Shown: one piece after another, positions 15,580 through 23,378 of the stretch
How positions within the stretch are numbered: position 1 is the first letter of the stretch
How the letters are laid out: each line of letters starts with the position of its first letter
NCBI GenBank assembly: GCA_003543245.1
Contig: DPJB01000034.1
Coordinates: 18,358-50,157 of the forward strand
DNA: 31,800 bases
Direction of reading: 5' to 3'
DNA from: Moraxellaceae bacterium
Lineage (GTDB): Bacteria; Pseudomonadota; Gammaproteobacteria; Pseudomonadales; Moraxellaceae
Position numbers and translations under genes: made by a program
Notes under the pieces: generated by a model
Database searches by the model: none
What the model was told of the DNA's origin: nothing
Seen by the model: only the letters and a program-made list of their open reading frames with translations

Positions 15580-15595
15580 GTTACTCAAGGTAACA
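15580..15595. promoter_or_regulatory. GTTAC-TCAAG-GTAAC inverted repeat before cbrX
   Basis: A short palindrome lies 23 bp upstream of the cbrX start codon, between gluQ and cbrX. Its half-sites share the GTTAC core seen three times upstream of the CrcZ-like RNA, so it could be an autoregulatory CbrB site. The core is short and chance occurrence is possible. Confidence 0.4.
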
Positions 15596-15627
15596 GCTTG
15601 TGCCGGAGGGGGGAAGGCCGTGCGGAC

Positions 15628-16506
15628 TCAGCCGGGTAACTGCGGGATGGGTCCGGGAGCTATCCGTTCAGGCCGCCAGTGCTCAATAGCCCATGCCAGA
15701 ACGGCGGCAGGCGGCTCGCCAGCCAGATCGGGTGGAGGTTCCTGATCAAGCTGTTGCAGGGCCCTGAGCAACAGTGGTGCAGTGTCTTCAAGCGGCAATG
15801 CCGGTGCAAAAGTCTGCTTTGACAGCTTGCTGCCATCGGCGTGGACAAGGAGCGGCAGGTGTGTGTAGCCGGGTGTCGCCAGTCCCAGACGCTGTTGCAG
15901 CACTATCTGGCGGGCCGTGTTGTCCAGCAGGTCGGCTCCCCGGACAACCTCGGTTATGCCCTGATCGGCGTCATCCACGACGACAGCCAGTTGATAGGCG
16001 TAGGGGCCGTCCCGTCGCTTCAGGATGAAGTCACCAATGCTCTGGCTGACATCCTCGTGCTGCATGCCAAAAACGGTGTCCCTGAACTGGATGACTCCGT
16101 GCGGGACGCGCAGGCGGATGGCGGCATCTGTACGGTAAGCAGTGAAATGCCGGCACGTGCCGGGATAGGCCGGTGACGGAAGCCGTGCAAGATCGGTCCG
16201 CGAGCAGCGGCACCAGAAGATATCACCCTGACCATGTAACTGCTCCAGTGCAGCTTCGTAGGCATCCTGGCGCCTGCTCTGGTAGCGGATATCGCCATCC
16301 CACTCGAATCCACAGGCCTCCAGTTGATGCAGGATCAGGCTGGCGGCACCGGGCATTTCCCGGGGAGAGTCCAGGTCCTCCATGCGGACCAGCCAGCGGC
16401 CGCCAGCGGCACGTGCCGAGCAATAGCTGGCTATGGCAGCGAGCAATGAGCCGGCATGCAGCGGGCCGGTCGGGGAGGGAGCAAAGCGGCCGACAGTTTC
16501 GGTCAT
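15628..16506 (-). CDS. gluQ: Glutamyl-Q tRNA(Asp) synthetase
   Basis: A 292-aa truncated paralogue of glutamyl-tRNA synthetase that attaches glutamate to queuosine in tRNA(Asp). The ATG at 16506 begins MTETVGRFAPSPTGPLHAGS, the class I HIGH-type signature; the frame continues upstream into dksA sequence but lacks homology there. A zinc-binding cluster (CRCSRTDLARL ... YPGTCRH) and a KMSKS-like SKLSKQ are present, while the anticodon-binding domain of GltX is absent, as expected. It follows dksA, as in E. coli and Pseudomonas, separated by a terminator. Confidence 0.95.
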   Translation of the reverse strand: MTETVGRFAPSPTGPLHAGSLLAAIASYCSARAAGGRWLVRMEDLDSPREMPGAASLILHQLEACGFEWDGDIRYQSRRQDAYEAALEQLHGQGDIFWCRCSRTDLARLPSPAYPGTCRHFTAYRTDAAIRLRVPHGVIQFRDTVFGMQHEDVSQSIGDFILKRRDGPYAYQLAVVVDDADQGITEVVRGADLLDNTARQIVLQQRLGLATPGYTHLPLLVHADGSKLSKQTFAPALPLEDTAPLLLRALQQLDQEPPPDLAGEPPAAVLAWAIEHWRPERIAPGPIPQLPG

Positions 16507-16525
16507 GAGACTTGCATTTCGTGGT

Positions 16526-16574
16526 TGCCATGCAGAAAAACGCGCCTTAAAGCGGCGCGTTTTTCTGCATGGCA
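16526..16574 (-). terminator. Long perfect-stem terminator between dksA and gluQ
   Basis: Two perfectly complementary 21-bp arms (16526-16546 and 16554-16574) enclose a 7-base loop, 11 bp past the dksA stop codon. An internal A5/T5 run gives a T-tract in either direction. It probably limits read-through from the abundant dksA message into gluQ. Confidence 0.85.
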
Positions 16575-16585
16575 GGGCGGGGCCA

Positions 16586-17683
16586 TCAGCCCACGATCTG
16601 CTTTTCCTTGATTTCCGCCAGGCTCTTGCAATCAATGCACAGCGTGGCAGTCGGACGGGCCTCGAGGCGGCGAATGCCGATCTCAACGCCACAGTCATCG
16701 CAAAAACCGTAGTCATCCTTTTCGATGCGATCAATGGTCTGGTCGATCTTCTTGATCAGCTTGCGCTCGCGATCACGCGTACGCAGTTCCAGGGAGAATT
16801 CCTCCTCCTGGGTGGCACGGTCATTCGGGTCAGGCAGGTTGGCGGACTCGTCCTGCATGTGATGCACGGTGCGATCCACTTCTTGCATGAGCTCACGCTT
16901 CCATGCCTGCAGGATCAGCTTGAAATGCTCAAGCTGGCTTGCGTTCATGTACTCTTCGTCCTTGCTCTCCTGATAGGGCGCCTGACCATGGATCGGTGCA
17001 GTGGACGCAGGCAGCGGTTTGGGTTTGCTCACGGAAGCTTTCGGAGCGGCCTTGGGTGTTGCAGGTTTTACGGTTTCGGTTTTCACAGGTGCGGGTTTAC
17101 TGACTGAAGGGGTGGAAGGGGCAGGAGTGTCCTTGGCCTTGACTGCGGCGGGACGGGTCTCGAGTTTGGCCGGTGCCTTGGCGGCCGTTGTCTTTGCTGG
17201 AACAGCCTTGGCAGGGGCTGTCTTTGCGGATGCTGGTGCCGGACTCGCTGCCGGTTTGGCTGCGGGCTTGGGAGCAGTCTCCGGCTTGGCAGGCTTTGCC
17301 GGCGCCTTTGCGACCGGTTTGGCTGGCGCTTTTTCGGGCTTTGCAGGTGCTTTTACCGGTGCCTTGGCTGGTGATTTTGCTGGCACTTTGGCTGGAGCAG
17401 GCTTCTTGGCAGCTGGCTTGGCCGGGGTTGCTGCTGGTTTGCTTGCCGGTTTGGCAGGCGCTTTGGCGGGTGCTTTTGCCGGAGGCTTGGCAGGGGCCTT
17501 CGCTGGTGCTTTGGCCGGTGTCTTTGCCGGCGCAGGTTTCTTGGCAGCCGGTTTGGCTGGCGTTTTCGCAGCAGGGGGCTTTGCCGGGCTCTTTGCTGGC
17601 GTCTTCGCGGGCTTTTCTGATTTTCCGGTGGCGGTCGCTGGCGTTTTTTTCTTGGTTTGTGTGCGGTCAGCGGAAGTGGCCAT
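16586..17683 (-). CDS. dksA: RNA polymerase-binding factor DksA with long Pro/Ala/Lys-rich N-terminal tail
   Basis: A 365-aa protein, against 151 aa for E. coli DksA. Residues 233-365 are a complete DksA: PYQESKDEEYMN, a coiled coil whose tip DPNDRA keeps Asp285, Asp288 and Ala290 (equivalent to D71, D74 and A76), and a four-cysteine zinc finger (Cys328, 331, 349, 352). Residues 1-232 are a low-complexity tail built from PAK and KPA units (e.g. KAPAKAPAKPPAKAP), strongly basic, like the histone H1-like protein AlgP. The ATG at 17683 follows AAGGGA. DksA works with ppGpp in the secondary channel of RNA polymerase to control rRNA and amino-acid promoters. The tail could bind DNA or RNA; this is inference. 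An internal start before the DksA core is possible. Confidence 0.93.
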   Translation of the reverse strand: MATSADRTQTKKKTPATATGKSEKPAKTPAKSPAKPPAAKTPAKPAAKKPAPAKTPAKAPAKAPAKPPAKAPAKAPAKPASKPAATPAKPAAKKPAPAKVPAKSPAKAPVKAPAKPEKAPAKPVAKAPAKPAKPETAPKPAAKPAASPAPASAKTAPAKAVPAKTTAAKAPAKLETRPAAVKAKDTPAPSTPSVSKPAPVKTETVKPATPKAAPKASVSKPKPLPASTAPIHGQAPYQESKDEEYMNASQLEHFKLILQAWKRELMQEVDRTVHHMQDESANLPDPNDRATQEEEFSLELRTRDRERKLIKKIDQTIDRIEKDDYGFCDDCGVEIGIRRLEARPTATLCIDCKSLAEIKEKQIVG

Positions 17684-17791
17684 TGTGCTGTTCCCTTGCT
17701 GTAAAAATCGTCTGTATGTGAATGAAGCCCAGAACGCCATCTATATCAAGAACGCATCGCCCGGACAACCGCGCCATGGTGTACCGGTGCA

Positions 17792-18133
17792 TCATTGGCT
17801 ATCAGTGGTGGTCCCGGCAGGCCGCATCCAGACGGTCGAGCCGATCACCTCGATAGCAACAGCCTGCAGCGACTGCCCCTGACAGGGGCCATGCACGCAC
17901 AGGCCATCCTCTACCTGAAAAAGTGCCCCGTGATTCGCGCACTGGATGTAGTGGCCATCCAGGTCCATGAACACATCCGGCTGAAAGTTCAGGTCTATGC
18001 CCAGATGCGGACAGTTGTTGCGGTAGGCATGGACTGCGCCATCCCGCGACAGCACAACAATTTCGCCATGTTCGGTATTTATGCCGATGGCATCATTATC
18101 GGGAATGTCACCCAGCTCACAGAGGCGGATCAT
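17792..18133 (-). CDS. Rieske [2Fe-2S] ferredoxin-like protein
   Basis: A 113-aa single-domain Rieske protein. The cluster ligands are visible as CPHLG near residue 41 and CANHGALF near residue 70 (Cys-X-His ... Cys-X2-His). There is no signal peptide or membrane anchor, so it should be cytosolic. It resembles the small Rieske ferredoxins that serve oxygenases or stand alone with unknown partners; no oxygenase gene is nearby. It follows the PfkB kinase gene with 65 bp between, which hold the kinase terminator and a TATAAT promoter element. Confidence 0.93.
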   Translation of the reverse strand: MIRLCELGDIPDNDAIGINTEHGEIVVLSRDGAVHAYRNNCPHLGIDLNFQPDVFMDLDGHYIQCANHGALFQVEDGLCVHGPCQGQSLQAVAIEVIGSTVWMRPAGTTTDSQ

Positions 18134-18150
18134 CGGATGAATCCTGCAAA

Positions 18151-18178
18151 AGGCGACGCATTATAGGGGCGCGTCGCC
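18151..18178 (-). terminator. Terminator of the kinase gene, with a promoter -10 box in its loop
   Basis: On the minus strand GGCGACGC and GCGTCGCC pair as an 8-bp stem and are followed by TTTTGC. The loop contains TATAAT, which with an upstream CTGGCA forms the candidate Rieske promoter. Confidence 0.65.
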
Positions 18179-18188
18179 AGGTTGCCAG
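18160..18188 (-). promoter_or_regulatory. Candidate sigma-70 promoter of the Rieske gene
   Basis: The minus strand has CTGGCA (18188-18183), 17 bp, then a perfect TATAAT (18165-18160). The predicted start near 18153 is 20 bp ahead of the Rieske ATG. The -10 lies in the loop of the upstream gene's terminator. Confidence 0.6.
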
Positions 18189-18198
18189 TACCCAACTG

Positions 18199-19200
18199 CT
18201 AGCCGGCGTTGAATTCGCGTAACAGGGCGGCATGTGTCTCCAGTGGCAGTCGCGGGCCAAACTGGCCGACCACGGCAGCTGCAGCCTTGCTGGCGAGTGC
18301 GCCGGCACGCTCCGGTGTCCAGCCACGAGACAGGCCGAACAGGCACGCCCCGGCAAACATGTCGCCGGCGCCGTTGGAGTCCAGCGGGGTGACCGGCGTG
18401 GGGGCGATGCTGATTTCGCGTACTCCGTCCCAGAACAGGGCCCCATCCTTGCCTCGGGTGATCACGAACTGGCGGGCAATCTTTTTAAGGCCGTCAATGG
18501 CGTGTTCCACGGTCAGGGCATCTGACCACAGGCAGGCTTCCTCTTCATTGCAGAACAGCAGGTCGACACCATCATCCAGCATCTCGGCCAGTCCCGGCTT
18601 GAAGAAGCGCACCATGGCGGGGTCGGAGAAGGTCATTGCAATGGGGACGCCGGCCGCACGGGCAACGCGGCGGGCTTCTTTCACGGCAGCACGGGCAGAG
18701 TCCGAGCTGACCAGATACCCCTCAATGTAGAGCCAGCGCGAGGTAGTCAGAGCGTCCGGGATCAGTTCGGTGACCGATACGTCTGCCGTGATGCCCAGAA
18801 AGGTGTGCATGGTGCGCTCGGCATCCGGAGTTACCATGACGACACAGGTGCCGGTGGTGCCACTGTCGCGCTCGGGCTTCAGGTTGCTGGAAACGCCTGC
18901 AGCATGCAGGTCATGCACATAAAAGTCGCCGGTACCATCATTGGCAACCTTGCAGGAATAGAAGCTTTTGCCACCGAAGGCCGCTACCGCAATGATGCTG
19001 TTGGCGGCCGAACCACCGCTGGCCCGCTTTTCCAGTCCGAACTCGCTGTCCAGCGAGGCTATCAGTTGTTGCTGCTGGGCCTCGTCAATCAGCGTCATCA
19101 TGCCCTTGGCAATGCCGTGCCGGCTGAGGAAGTCATCGGTGACGCGGTATTCAGTGTCCACCAGCGCATTGCCGATGGCGTAGACATCAAAGTGGGTCAT
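18199..19200 (-). CDS. PfkB-family carbohydrate/nucleoside kinase (adenosine kinase-like)
   Basis: A 333-aa cytosolic kinase. The ATG at 19200 follows CGGAG at good spacing; upstream in-frame codons lack homology. The N-terminus (DVYAIGNALVDTEY) and the glycine pair RASGGSAANS are typical of the PfkB/ribokinase fold, and the C-terminal signature DSNGAGDMFAGACL carries the catalytic Asp and the anion hole. The GNALVD start is characteristic of a proteobacterial subgroup often annotated as adenosine kinase, but the substrate cannot be assigned from sequence alone. It is transcribed divergently from mrcB. Confidence 0.92.
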   Translation of the reverse strand: MTHFDVYAIGNALVDTEYRVTDDFLSRHGIAKGMMTLIDEAQQQQLIASLDSEFGLEKRASGGSAANSIIAVAAFGGKSFYSCKVANDGTGDFYVHDLHAAGVSSNLKPERDSGTTGTCVVMVTPDAERTMHTFLGITADVSVTELIPDALTTSRWLYIEGYLVSSDSARAAVKEARRVARAAGVPIAMTFSDPAMVRFFKPGLAEMLDDGVDLLFCNEEEACLWSDALTVEHAIDGLKKIARQFVITRGKDGALFWDGVREISIAPTPVTPLDSNGAGDMFAGACLFGLSRGWTPERAGALASKAAAAVVGQFGPRLPLETHAALLREFNAG

Positions 19201-19227
19201 GACGGACTCCGTTACGAAATTGCCGCG

Positions 19228-19256
19228 ATTATAGGGGCAGCGAGCCCGGTAGCCAG
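19228..19256 (-). promoter_or_regulatory. Candidate sigma-70 promoter of the kinase gene
   Basis: The minus strand has CTGGCT (19256-19251), 17 bp, then a perfect TATAAT (19233-19228), with a predicted start near 19221, 20 bp ahead of the ATG. The layout is the same as at the Rieske promoter. Confidence 0.55.
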
Positions 19257-19296
19257 CAGGTAGAATGTCGGCTTTCCGGTCCTGCATAAAATTCCC

Positions 19297-21600
19297 ATGC
19301 CGTTATCCCGAGTGCGCTCCCGCGGTTTCATCCTGACGGCCATCCTGGTCCTGCTGGTGTTGTTCCTGGCCGGCTGCATTGCACTGGGTCTCTGGCTGGT
19401 GAGTCTGGATACGGTGGTGCGCGAGAAATTTGAAGGCAAACGGTGGGCGATTCCGGCCCGGGTATACGCACGTCCGCTGGAGCTGTATGGCGGAGCGCCG
19501 CTGGCGCTGTCCGATGTGCGGGAAGAGCTGGCCATCCTGAATTACCGGCAGCAGGGTACCAGTACCCCGGGTACCTGGCAGCAAAAGGGCCAGGAACTTT
19601 ATGTCCATACCCGGGGCTTCCAGTTCAGTGATGGTATCGAGAAAGCCCAGGTCCTCCGTCTGCGCTTCAGCGGCAATGCGCTCGCTGATGTGGCCAGCAC
19701 CATTCCCAACGAGCGTGGTGTGGTCCGGCTGGAGCCTCTGGCAATTGGCGGCATTTATCCCAAGCACAAGGAAGACCGCGTCCTGATGCAGTTGAAGGAG
19801 GCGCCACCCTTGCTGGTGCCGGCACTGCTTGCCACCGAGGACCGCTCTTTTTACCGCCATCACGGCATTTCCATTCGTGGCATTTTGCGTGCGGTCTGGG
19901 TGAACCTCACCGCCGGTGGCTGGCGCCAGGGTGGCAGTACGCTGACCCAGCAGCTCATCAAGAATTTTTATCTGACCGACGAGCGCACGCTGTCACGCAA
20001 GCTCAATGAGGCCGCGATGGCGGTCTTGCTGGAGGTGCATTATGAAAAGAATGAAATTCTCGAGACCTATCTCAATGAAGTGAATCTGGGACAGAGCGGG
20101 CAGCACTCGGTCAACGGATTCGGTCTTGCCTCCCAGTTTTATTTTGGCCAGCCTATTTCCGAATTGCAGTTGCATCAGGTGGCGTTGCTGGTCGGCATGG
20201 TGCAGGGGCCGTCATTCTACAATCCGCGACGCAATCCGCAGCGGGCAAAAGGCCGACGCAATATTGTGATCGACAACCTGTTCGCCGAAGGAAAGATTTC
20301 TGCAGCACAACGTGATGCTGCCAAGGCAAAACCACTGGGTGTCATAACCCGTCCCACTGCAGCCAGCATGGTGTATCCCGCGTTTCTTGATCTGGTCAAA
20401 CGCCAGCTGAAAACAGAATACAAGGAAGAAGATCTTGCATCGGAAGGGTTGCGTGTTTTCACGACACTCGATCCGCGCGTGCAGAATGCGGCGGATGCGG
20501 CGTTTGACGCATCCCTTGCCCGGTTGCACAAGACCTATGGCAAGCGCATGGATGGGTTGCAGGGTGCCGTGCTGGTGTCCAATCCGGAGAACGGCGAGTT
20601 GCTGGCCATTGTTGGCGGGCGCGGCACGTTTACGGGTTACAACCGTGCGCTTGATGCGGACCGGCAGATCGGCTCGCTGATCAAGCCGGCGGCATACCTC
20701 ACTGCGCTCGAGTCAGGCATGTATACCCTGGTGACACCGCTGGATGACGGCCCCGTGCAGCTGCTCAGTCAGAGCGGCAAGATATGGGAGCCAAAAAACT
20801 ATGACCAGCAGGATCACGGCGTTGTGCCACTCTATTCGGCACTGGCACATTCCTATAACCAGGCCACCATCCGTCTTGGCATGACTGTTGGTGTGCCGGC
20901 GGTGATCAACACCCTGAAGCGACTTGGCGTAAAGCAGAAGCTGGCCAACTATCCCTCGCTTCTGCTGGGTGCAGTGAATATGCGCCCCATTGAGGTGCTG
21001 ACGCTCTACCAGACGTTGGCCGCAGGTGGTTTCCGTACGCCGCCGCGCAGTATCCGCGAGGTCATGGACAGTCAGGGCAAGCCACTGAAGCGTTATGGTC
21101 TGGATGTGCAGCAGGTGTTTGATCCCACTCCGCTGTACCTCCTGAATCATGCCCTGCAGGCGACCATGCGCGAGGGAACGGGCGCCAGTGCCTACAAGAC
21201 GCTGCCTGCCGATCTGGTCATGGCCGGAAAAACCGGCACCACCAACGATTTGCGTGACGCCTGGTTTGCCGGATACACCGGAAATTATCTGGCAGTGGTC
21301 TGGCTGGGTCATGATGACAACCGTTCGACCGGGCTGTCTGGCGGTAGTGGGGCCCTGCCGGTGTGGACCGATCTCATGGCCCGGCTGCATCCGGTGTCAC
21401 TGGCGCCGGTACAGCCGGATAATGTGCAGTGGCAGTGGGCAGATCGTATGACAGGTAATCTGTCGGCAGAGCAGTGCCCTGATTCGGTCTATGTCCCGTT
21501 CCGCACGGACACGGTTCCGCAAGAAGTGGTTCCGTGTGCTCAGGGCGGTGTTCCGGCGGTGCTGGATCGTGTTATTGATCGCGTGAAGAGCTGGTTCTGA
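19297..21600 (+). CDS. mrcB: Penicillin-binding protein 1B (bifunctional murein synthase)
   Basis: A 767-aa inner-membrane enzyme that polymerises and crosslinks peptidoglycan. It has a short cytoplasmic start, one membrane helix (about residues 11-35), a UB2H-like region (about 60-150), then the GT51 glycosyltransferase with catalytic Glu181 (ATEDRSFYRHHG) and GGSTLTQQLIKN. The transpeptidase has Ser460-X-X-Lys463 (GSLIKP), Ser519-Tyr-Asn521 and Lys645-Thr-Gly. The UB2H region identifies it as the 1B rather than the 1A type. The next gene encodes a lipoprotein with TPR repeats at the place of the PBP1b activator LpoP. It is divergent from the PfkB kinase gene with 96 bp between. Confidence 0.96.
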   Translation: MPLSRVRSRGFILTAILVLLVLFLAGCIALGLWLVSLDTVVREKFEGKRWAIPARVYARPLELYGGAPLALSDVREELAILNYRQQGTSTPGTWQQKGQELYVHTRGFQFSDGIEKAQVLRLRFSGNALADVASTIPNERGVVRLEPLAIGGIYPKHKEDRVLMQLKEAPPLLVPALLATEDRSFYRHHGISIRGILRAVWVNLTAGGWRQGGSTLTQQLIKNFYLTDERTLSRKLNEAAMAVLLEVHYEKNEILETYLNEVNLGQSGQHSVNGFGLASQFYFGQPISELQLHQVALLVGMVQGPSFYNPRRNPQRAKGRRNIVIDNLFAEGKISAAQRDAAKAKPLGVITRPTAASMVYPAFLDLVKRQLKTEYKEEDLASEGLRVFTTLDPRVQNAADAAFDASLARLHKTYGKRMDGLQGAVLVSNPENGELLAIVGGRGTFTGYNRALDADRQIGSLIKPAAYLTALESGMYTLVTPLDDGPVQLLSQSGKIWEPKNYDQQDHGVVPLYSALAHSYNQATIRLGMTVGVPAVINTLKRLGVKQKLANYPSLLLGAVNMRPIEVLTLYQTLAAGGFRTPPRSIREVMDSQGKPLKRYGLDVQQVFDPTPLYLLNHALQATMREGTGASAYKTLPADLVMAGKTGTTNDLRDAWFAGYTGNYLAVVWLGHDDNRSTGLSGGSGALPVWTDLMARLHPVSLAPVQPDNVQWQWADRMTGNLSAEQCPDSVYVPFRTDTVPQEVVPCAQGGVPAVLDRVIDRVKSWF

Positions 21601-21626
21601 CCGGTAGCCGGGTGACAGGAAGGTGT

Positions 21627-22193
21627 ATGCGTCATAACAGTCTGGTTTTGTTGGTTATCCTCCTCCCGATGGCGGCGTGCTCGACGCACGTGCCTGCACC
21701 AGTGGTTGTGCAAGCGGCGCCGTCGCCAACCCAGCCAACTCTTGCTGCCCGGATCGGGAGCGAGACGCCCGCTGCGACAGAGCAGCTGGTTCCGCCAGCC
21801 GTTACCCGGCCGGCTCCGGCCCAGCCTCCCCGGCAACTGGCTGATGGCAGTCGTGTCCCTGCCGTGCAGGGTTTGCTTGCAACCGCCGAGCGAGAAAGGC
21901 GAGCAGGCAGGCTGGATGCCGCATCTGCTGCACTGGAGCGGGCACAGCGTCTTGCGCCGCAATCGGCATTGATCTACCAGCGTCTGGCAGAGGTGCGGCT
22001 GCAACAGAAACGATGGCCGGAGGCAGAGCAGTTTGCCCGCAAGGGTCTCGGGTTTGCTTCCGGGGCAGCAGCGCAGTCAGCATGCTGGCGCCTGATTGCC
22101 GAAGCACGGCGCCAGCAGGGCCAGCATGATGCGGCACAGGCGGCGGACAGCCGGGCGGCAGAGCTTGAGGCGGCCGCAGCAGAGCCGCTCTGA
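21627..22193 (+). CDS. lpoP: TPR lipoprotein, probable PBP1b activator LpoP
   Basis: A 188-aa outer-membrane lipoprotein. The ATG at 21627 follows AGGAAGG; a GTG at 21612 is less likely. The signal ends in the lipobox MAAC (Cys18). A Pro/Ala-rich linker of about 60 residues, suited to spanning the periplasm, leads to two or three TPR-like helix pairs (AERERRAGRLDAASAALERA, then YQRLAEVRLQQKRWPEAEQF). In Pseudomonas aeruginosa, LpoP is a TPR lipoprotein encoded next to the PBP1b gene and activates that synthase in place of LpoB. Architecture and position agree here. It ends 7 bp from the convergent DUF3108 gene. Confidence 0.82.
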   Translation: MRHNSLVLLVILLPMAACSTHVPAPVVVQAAPSPTQPTLAARIGSETPAATEQLVPPAVTRPAPAQPPRQLADGSRVPAVQGLLATAERERRAGRLDAASAALERAQRLAPQSALIYQRLAEVRLQQKRWPEAEQFARKGLGFASGAAAQSACWRLIAEARRQQGQHDAAQAADSRAAELEAAAAEPL

Positions 22194-22200
22194 TGCCGGG

Positions 22201-23373
22201 TCAGGGTGTTGTCAGTGATGGTGCCGGTATGTCATCGCCGCTTTCGTCGACACGGTTTTTCAGCCATGCAGGAATGTCGTCACCCTCCGGTGTAATGACA
22301 TGATCGGTCGGGTCACCGAGTACACTTTTGCCCTCAATCTCCAGTTGGGTCACTCGATACTCAACAACATCCCCGTTGCCTGTGCGGCCAACAAATTTCA
22401 CCGGATAATTCAGGTAGTCAGGCGCTAGCCATACTTCATAGCCAGTGAGCAGGGTGCCATCTGAAGGATTGAATCGCTCTCCACGCAGGTGCAGTGTTCG
22501 CAATGTTCCGACAGGCAGCTTCAGTGTTTCTTCCGCATCCAGCACCAGACGGATTTCGTACAGGTTTTTGCCGCTGCTGACCATGATTGTTTGTGGTGAG
22601 CCATTGAAGGTCACGGCAACATGAAACGGCAGACTGATCATGTCTTGTGGTGCTGCTGGTAAAGAGGCGCTTTTGATGCCGGATGGTTTGCCATAACGCA
22701 AGGTGCCATTACGAAACTCTGAAAAAGTCCGTATGCGGTCATTGATTTTCATGCGGTAGTCGCGGGGCAGCAGTCCGCCGTCAGGACCAATTTCACCTTC
22801 GCTTTCAAGCTGGGCCTTGAAGCCGAACTTCTTGGCATTCATGGTGATCGAGTAATCAAGCCCCTCCATTACCCAACGCTGTTCGGCAGAGGCGGTCAGG
22901 CTGTTCACGCGCAGTTCCAGGGTGGCGCGTATCTGGATCGGAAACGCCGGGGCGGGCTCTGCAGGTGCGGGTATGGGGGCTGCATCCTCTGATGGTTTTG
23001 CCACGGCATTATCAGCCTGCGTGCTGGCATCTTCCGTCACGTCAGCAGCGGATTCCTGGGGCAATCGCGGCAGTGGTTCCGTTTTTTTATCGGGTGCGGG
23101 TGCTGCCGGTTTTTTTTCAGATGGAGTGAGAGAGGAGATGAAACGCGGCCCTGGTGGCGGCGCTGGCGGTTTCGGGGCCGCGGTAATCCGCACGCGTTGC
23201 ACGACAGTGGGCTTTTTACGGTCCAGGATTTCATCCGGTGGTGTATAAAAGTCGGGCAGCGAAAGCTCGCTGCCAATCACAAAGACCAGATGCAGGAAAA
23301 GCGACAGGATGACGGCATTGCCCAGCGTCAGCCGGCGTCGGAAAAATCCTTTTTTATCCGTCCTGTCGCGCAT
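22201..23373 (-). CDS. DUF3108 protein with TonB-like N-terminus
   Basis: A 390-aa protein. A basic start is followed by one membrane helix (about residues 18-36, NAVILSLFLHLVFVIG), then about 110 residues rich in Pro, Ala and Glu/Lys resembling TonB's periplasm-spanning region. The C-terminal ~240 residues are a DUF3108-type beta-rich domain (LDYSITMNAKKFGFKAQLES, ending near VVEYRVTQLEIEG). The likely topology is inner-membrane anchored with a periplasmic domain. It follows hemL by 5 bp at the end of the hemJ-thiDE-hemL cluster. The function is unknown. Confidence 0.85.
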   Translation of the reverse strand: MRDRTDKKGFFRRRLTLGNAVILSLFLHLVFVIGSELSLPDFYTPPDEILDRKKPTVVQRVRITAAPKPPAPPPGPRFISSLTPSEKKPAAPAPDKKTEPLPRLPQESAADVTEDASTQADNAVAKPSEDAAPIPAPAEPAPAFPIQIRATLELRVNSLTASAEQRWVMEGLDYSITMNAKKFGFKAQLESEGEIGPDGGLLPRDYRMKINDRIRTFSEFRNGTLRYGKPSGIKSASLPAAPQDMISLPFHVAVTFNGSPQTIMVSSGKNLYEIRLVLDAEETLKLPVGTLRTLHLRGERFNPSDGTLLTGYEVWLAPDYLNYPVKFVGRTGNGDVVEYRVTQLEIEGKSVLGDPTDHVITPEGDDIPAWLKNRVDESGDDIPAPSLTTP

Positions 23374-23378
23374 TGAGA

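Noticed and set aside
16507..16734. N-terminal extension of GluQ up to 16734
   Set aside because: It runs through the dksA terminator and the dksA 3' coding region; homology begins at MTETVGRFAPSP.
16988..17683. Tandem short repeats that might be taken for a CRISPR or satellite array
   Set aside because: The repeats are in-frame PAK/KPA codons of the dksA tail with no fixed repeat/spacer lengths.
17001..17882. 293-codon Gly/Ala/Leu-rich frame on the plus strand opposite dksA
   Set aside because: It is the antisense reading of the PAK repeats, which gives an artificial Ala-Gly-rich protein; no ribosome site or homology.
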